Assembly: GCF_031755915.1 (NCBI RefSeq)
Contig: NC_083385.1
Location: forward strand, 10,871,001 to 10,935,000
Direction of reading: 5' to 3'
Length of the DNA stretch: 64,000 nucleotides
Source: Ziziphus jujuba
Taxonomy: Eukaryota > Streptophyta > Magnoliopsida > Rosales > Rhamnaceae
Below are positions 61,777 through 64,000 of this stretch, piece by piece (position 1 is the stretch's first letter; each line of letters begins with the position of its first letter). The notes beneath the pieces were generated by a model. The model worked only from the letters and a program-made list of their open reading frames with translations, searched no databases and was not told where the DNA came from. A program made the position numbers and the translations under genes.

Positions 61777-64000
61777 CTAACTCTTGATTCTGCAAGGATA
61801 ACTTGCACATGCATTTTCTTTACATGTGTTACTTGTCCCAAGGACAGCATCAAATACACACTTGTCCTTTGCTTTAATCTCGTTGTTCCTCACAAAAACA
61901 ATCCAACCGCTAGTTATAGCACTAGGATCGTCATCCCTTGTGACAACCCTCACTGGCCACTTGTCATTCTGATGGTGAAGAATCAAGTTATGCATTAATC
62001 TGTTGCGATGTTCATTGAGAAATGAACCAGGAACGTGCTCCAAGCGGAAGCAGTCTCTCATTAGATATATATCTTCTAGAGCAAATATGGAAAAAAAGGT
62101 CAACGTGGTTTGTGATCTAAGAAAATGGTGGTTAGAATTCTAAGTTGAGTAGGAAAGAAAGTAATCTTCCTAATAGATAAGAACACAAACAATGGGAAAG
62201 AATATCCAAGCAACAATACTTTCAAAAACAATGACGACCAAAAATGTCTAGGATCATCTAATATTTAATCTAAACTGGATTTCAGTGAAAAAAAAATAAA
62301 AAATAAAAAAAATAAAACCTTCTGTTCTGAAAGAGACACTTAGATTGCAACATGAATAAACAAGTGACAAGGGGAAAGAAAGGGGCATACTATAATTTCG
62401 AATGCTTTCGTCTAAACTATTTTCAAATTACAGACAGCATACTAGCATTTTATAATGCAAAGAAATTCTTTATACATAATAATTTTGGATTAGTATATAC
62501 CATTACACAATTAATTAAACCAAAACAAAAATACATGTAAACTGCACTCAACTCCTGTAGGCTCTTATCACACAGAACTACAGCAAAACGGAAAATAGTC
62601 CTGAGAGCAACTGTGGTGTTACAACTTGTCATACTCCTCAATTTTAGCCATATGTGAAGGTCACATACTCACATAAGAAGAAGCCAAAAGGCATTTTTTC
62701 ATCCCTGTTAAATGTGTTGATAAAACATTCTCAAAATCAAGGTAATAACAGAAATAATGGATCCATTAACTAATTTGTTCCACACAAAATTTCAAACTCT
62801 TGATGTGGAGACTTAATATGAGTAAATTGCTATAAATAAAACTAACGAGAAAATTTATTCTTGCATTGTTATAAAACAATAACTTGTAAGAGTGGCAAAA
62901 CTTTTCTTCTTCTCGAAGCTTAAAACAAACACCCGACCACCATCACTAAAACAAAAGGGTAGCTCTGCCTCTACCTTTGCTCCACTCATTCTTAATGAAT
63001 ATTTCAGGATGCACAAAAAAAATTCAAATAACGTTGGAAACTATTAAAGGCTACTTTGTGCTATCTAAACACTTTATCATTTAAACATAAGGTCAAGCAC
63101 ATGTTCATTATTTGTTTTACAAATATTTTCCCATGAAAGATGACAATTCTACAAGTGTACCTTCAATTCCTTGTCATGCTGGAATATATACAATAAAAAT
63201 TAAATAGCATCGAGATTTCAAAAAGAACATCACTACAGCATAATAAAAGTGAACCTAACGAAGACATCTTATTCTAAACCTTTTTAAAGAAAACAGCAAA
63301 GTTCAAATTACAATAAAAAGAGCACAGCAAATATAGCAGCATAGAAGACAGTACATACCTTGGTATATTGACAGTACTATTCACAATAAAGCGAGGATTC
63401 TTTGGTGAAACACACTCTGCAGTATCTTGGACCTTGTTTCTTCCAGTTTTGTTGTAGCACGTTTTACTTCCACCCTCTTCATGAGATGGACTTGTAAAAA
63501 CACAACATTTTGAATACATTTTAGAAGGCTAACAAGAGAAGGGGGGCATGATATTAAGAACAAAAGTAGAAATATTGCTACTTGCAACCACCCACCTGAT
63601 TTCTCTTTTTCAGCCAACTCTCATCTGTTTGAGCCTTTTCATTATCTTCTTTCGTCTTTTGTTCTTCCTCTTCTTCGTCTTTAACTTGTCCAAGTTCAAT
63701 CCCATCATTATTTACAACCTCCTTCTTACATCCATTTAGACCAAATATCTTAACATTGAACAAAAAATTCCCATCATATTTGAATCTGAGAACGTCCCCA
63801 CGTTCAAGAAAATGATCAGTAGCAAATTTTTCCCAAAGGAACATCTCAAAATTAAGCAGGTTCAGCACTTTCTTAGCTTTTTTACCAACAGAACATCTCA
63901 AAATTAAGCAGGTTCAGAACTTGGTTTGCTTTCAATTATTAGGTTAGTTTGGGCTTCTTAAATTATGAAATTTCCGTTTATTTTTAATATCTGTAATATT
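61777..64000 (-). CDS. REM-type B3 domain transcription factor gene (partial, runs off the window)
   Basis: Pieces in transcript order: an exon ending at 63596 (start near 63847, after a TTTTGAG acceptor), exon 63359-63528, possibly further exons I could not fix, and a last exon 61777-62075. The first piece ends a B3 domain (LWEKFATDHFLERGDVLRFK, then YDGNFLFNVKIFG) and runs into an acidic linker (DEEEEEQKTKED). The last exon carries a second B3 domain (FRLEHVPGSFLNEHR, NDKWPVRVVT, SGWIVFVRNNEIKAKDKCVF) and stops 29 residues later. A B3 domain, an acidic linker and a C-terminal B3 domain is the plan of plant REM (reproductive meristem) proteins, nuclear DNA-binding factors. That both pieces belong to one gene is inference. 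They could instead be two neighbouring REM fragments, one of them decaying. Confidence 0.55.
62076..63358. other. Intron or spacer between the two B3 parts
   Basis: AT-rich, with no B3 or other domain seen in either strand. It is either intron sequence of the REM gene (with perhaps a small undetected exon) or the gap between two gene fragments. Confidence 0.4.
63845..64000 (-). repeat. Repeated intron-end block of the B3 array
   Basis: CTCAAAATTAAGCAGGTTCAG-like sequence occurs at 63845 and 63897, only 52 bp apart. It recurs at 61525 and 58327 in the same orientation. After the 63897 copy the likeness to 58327-58430 continues to the window edge. On the minus strand the block would be the branch-point and acceptor region before the first B3 exon. 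Confidence 0.8.

Noticed and set aside
1..64000. CRISPR arrays, operons, phage or bacterial defence systems
   Set aside because: The window is plant nuclear DNA. The direct repeats are microsatellites or local duplications without spacer structure.

Overview
The window is nuclear DNA of a eudicot plant. It is AT-rich, its genes are split by introns with GT..AG junctions, every recognised protein belongs to a land-plant family, and the spacers hold TA microsatellites, a Ty3-type LTR retrotransposon and a tRNA-like SINE head. I could not fix the species.

Layout, left to right. 1-82 is the 5' tip of a minus-strand gene for a secreted protein. 83-6300 is AT-rich spacer. A small plus-strand nucleolar-protein gene of the NOL7/UTP16 type (6514-7702) has a telo-box and site II motifs upstream, the promoter signature of plant ribosome-biogenesis genes. 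A small intronless minus-strand gene (8650-8970) is unrecognised. 10989-31508 is one 20.5-kb minus-strand VPS13-family lipid-transfer gene; I traced 37 exons that join in one frame to 3236 codons. 34371-35750 is an intronless JINGUBANG-like WD40 gene on the plus strand. 36579-41356 is a decayed Ty3/gypsy chromovirus with both LTRs, PBS and PPT but no reverse-transcriptase active-site region. 44753-50241 is an XLG1-like extra-large G-protein gene (8 coding exons, 981 aa). Convergent with it, 50939-54640 is a ROOT UV-B SENSITIVE (DUF647) gene (10 exons, 525 aa). The right end (55530-64000) is a tandem duplication of about 3.3 kb: two CYP82-type cytochrome P450 genes, each followed on its upstream side by REM-type B3 sequence. 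One B3 copy is a relic; the other belongs to a REM gene that runs off the window.

The genes do not form a pathway. They cover lipid transport, pollen or signalling regulation, G-protein signalling, a plastid protein and specialised metabolism. No CRISPR array, operon or other prokaryotic system is present, and I found no convincing undescribed system. The features most worth a second look are the local tandem duplications that copy splice sites, promoters or stop codons (14581-14780, 57773-57886, 55576-55649, 58327-64000), the deleted chromovirus, a perfect hairpin between convergent genes (50511-50539) and an overlapping uORF on the WD40 gene.

Exon borders were read by eye and checked by reading-frame continuity, so individual borders may be off by a base or an alternative splice site.
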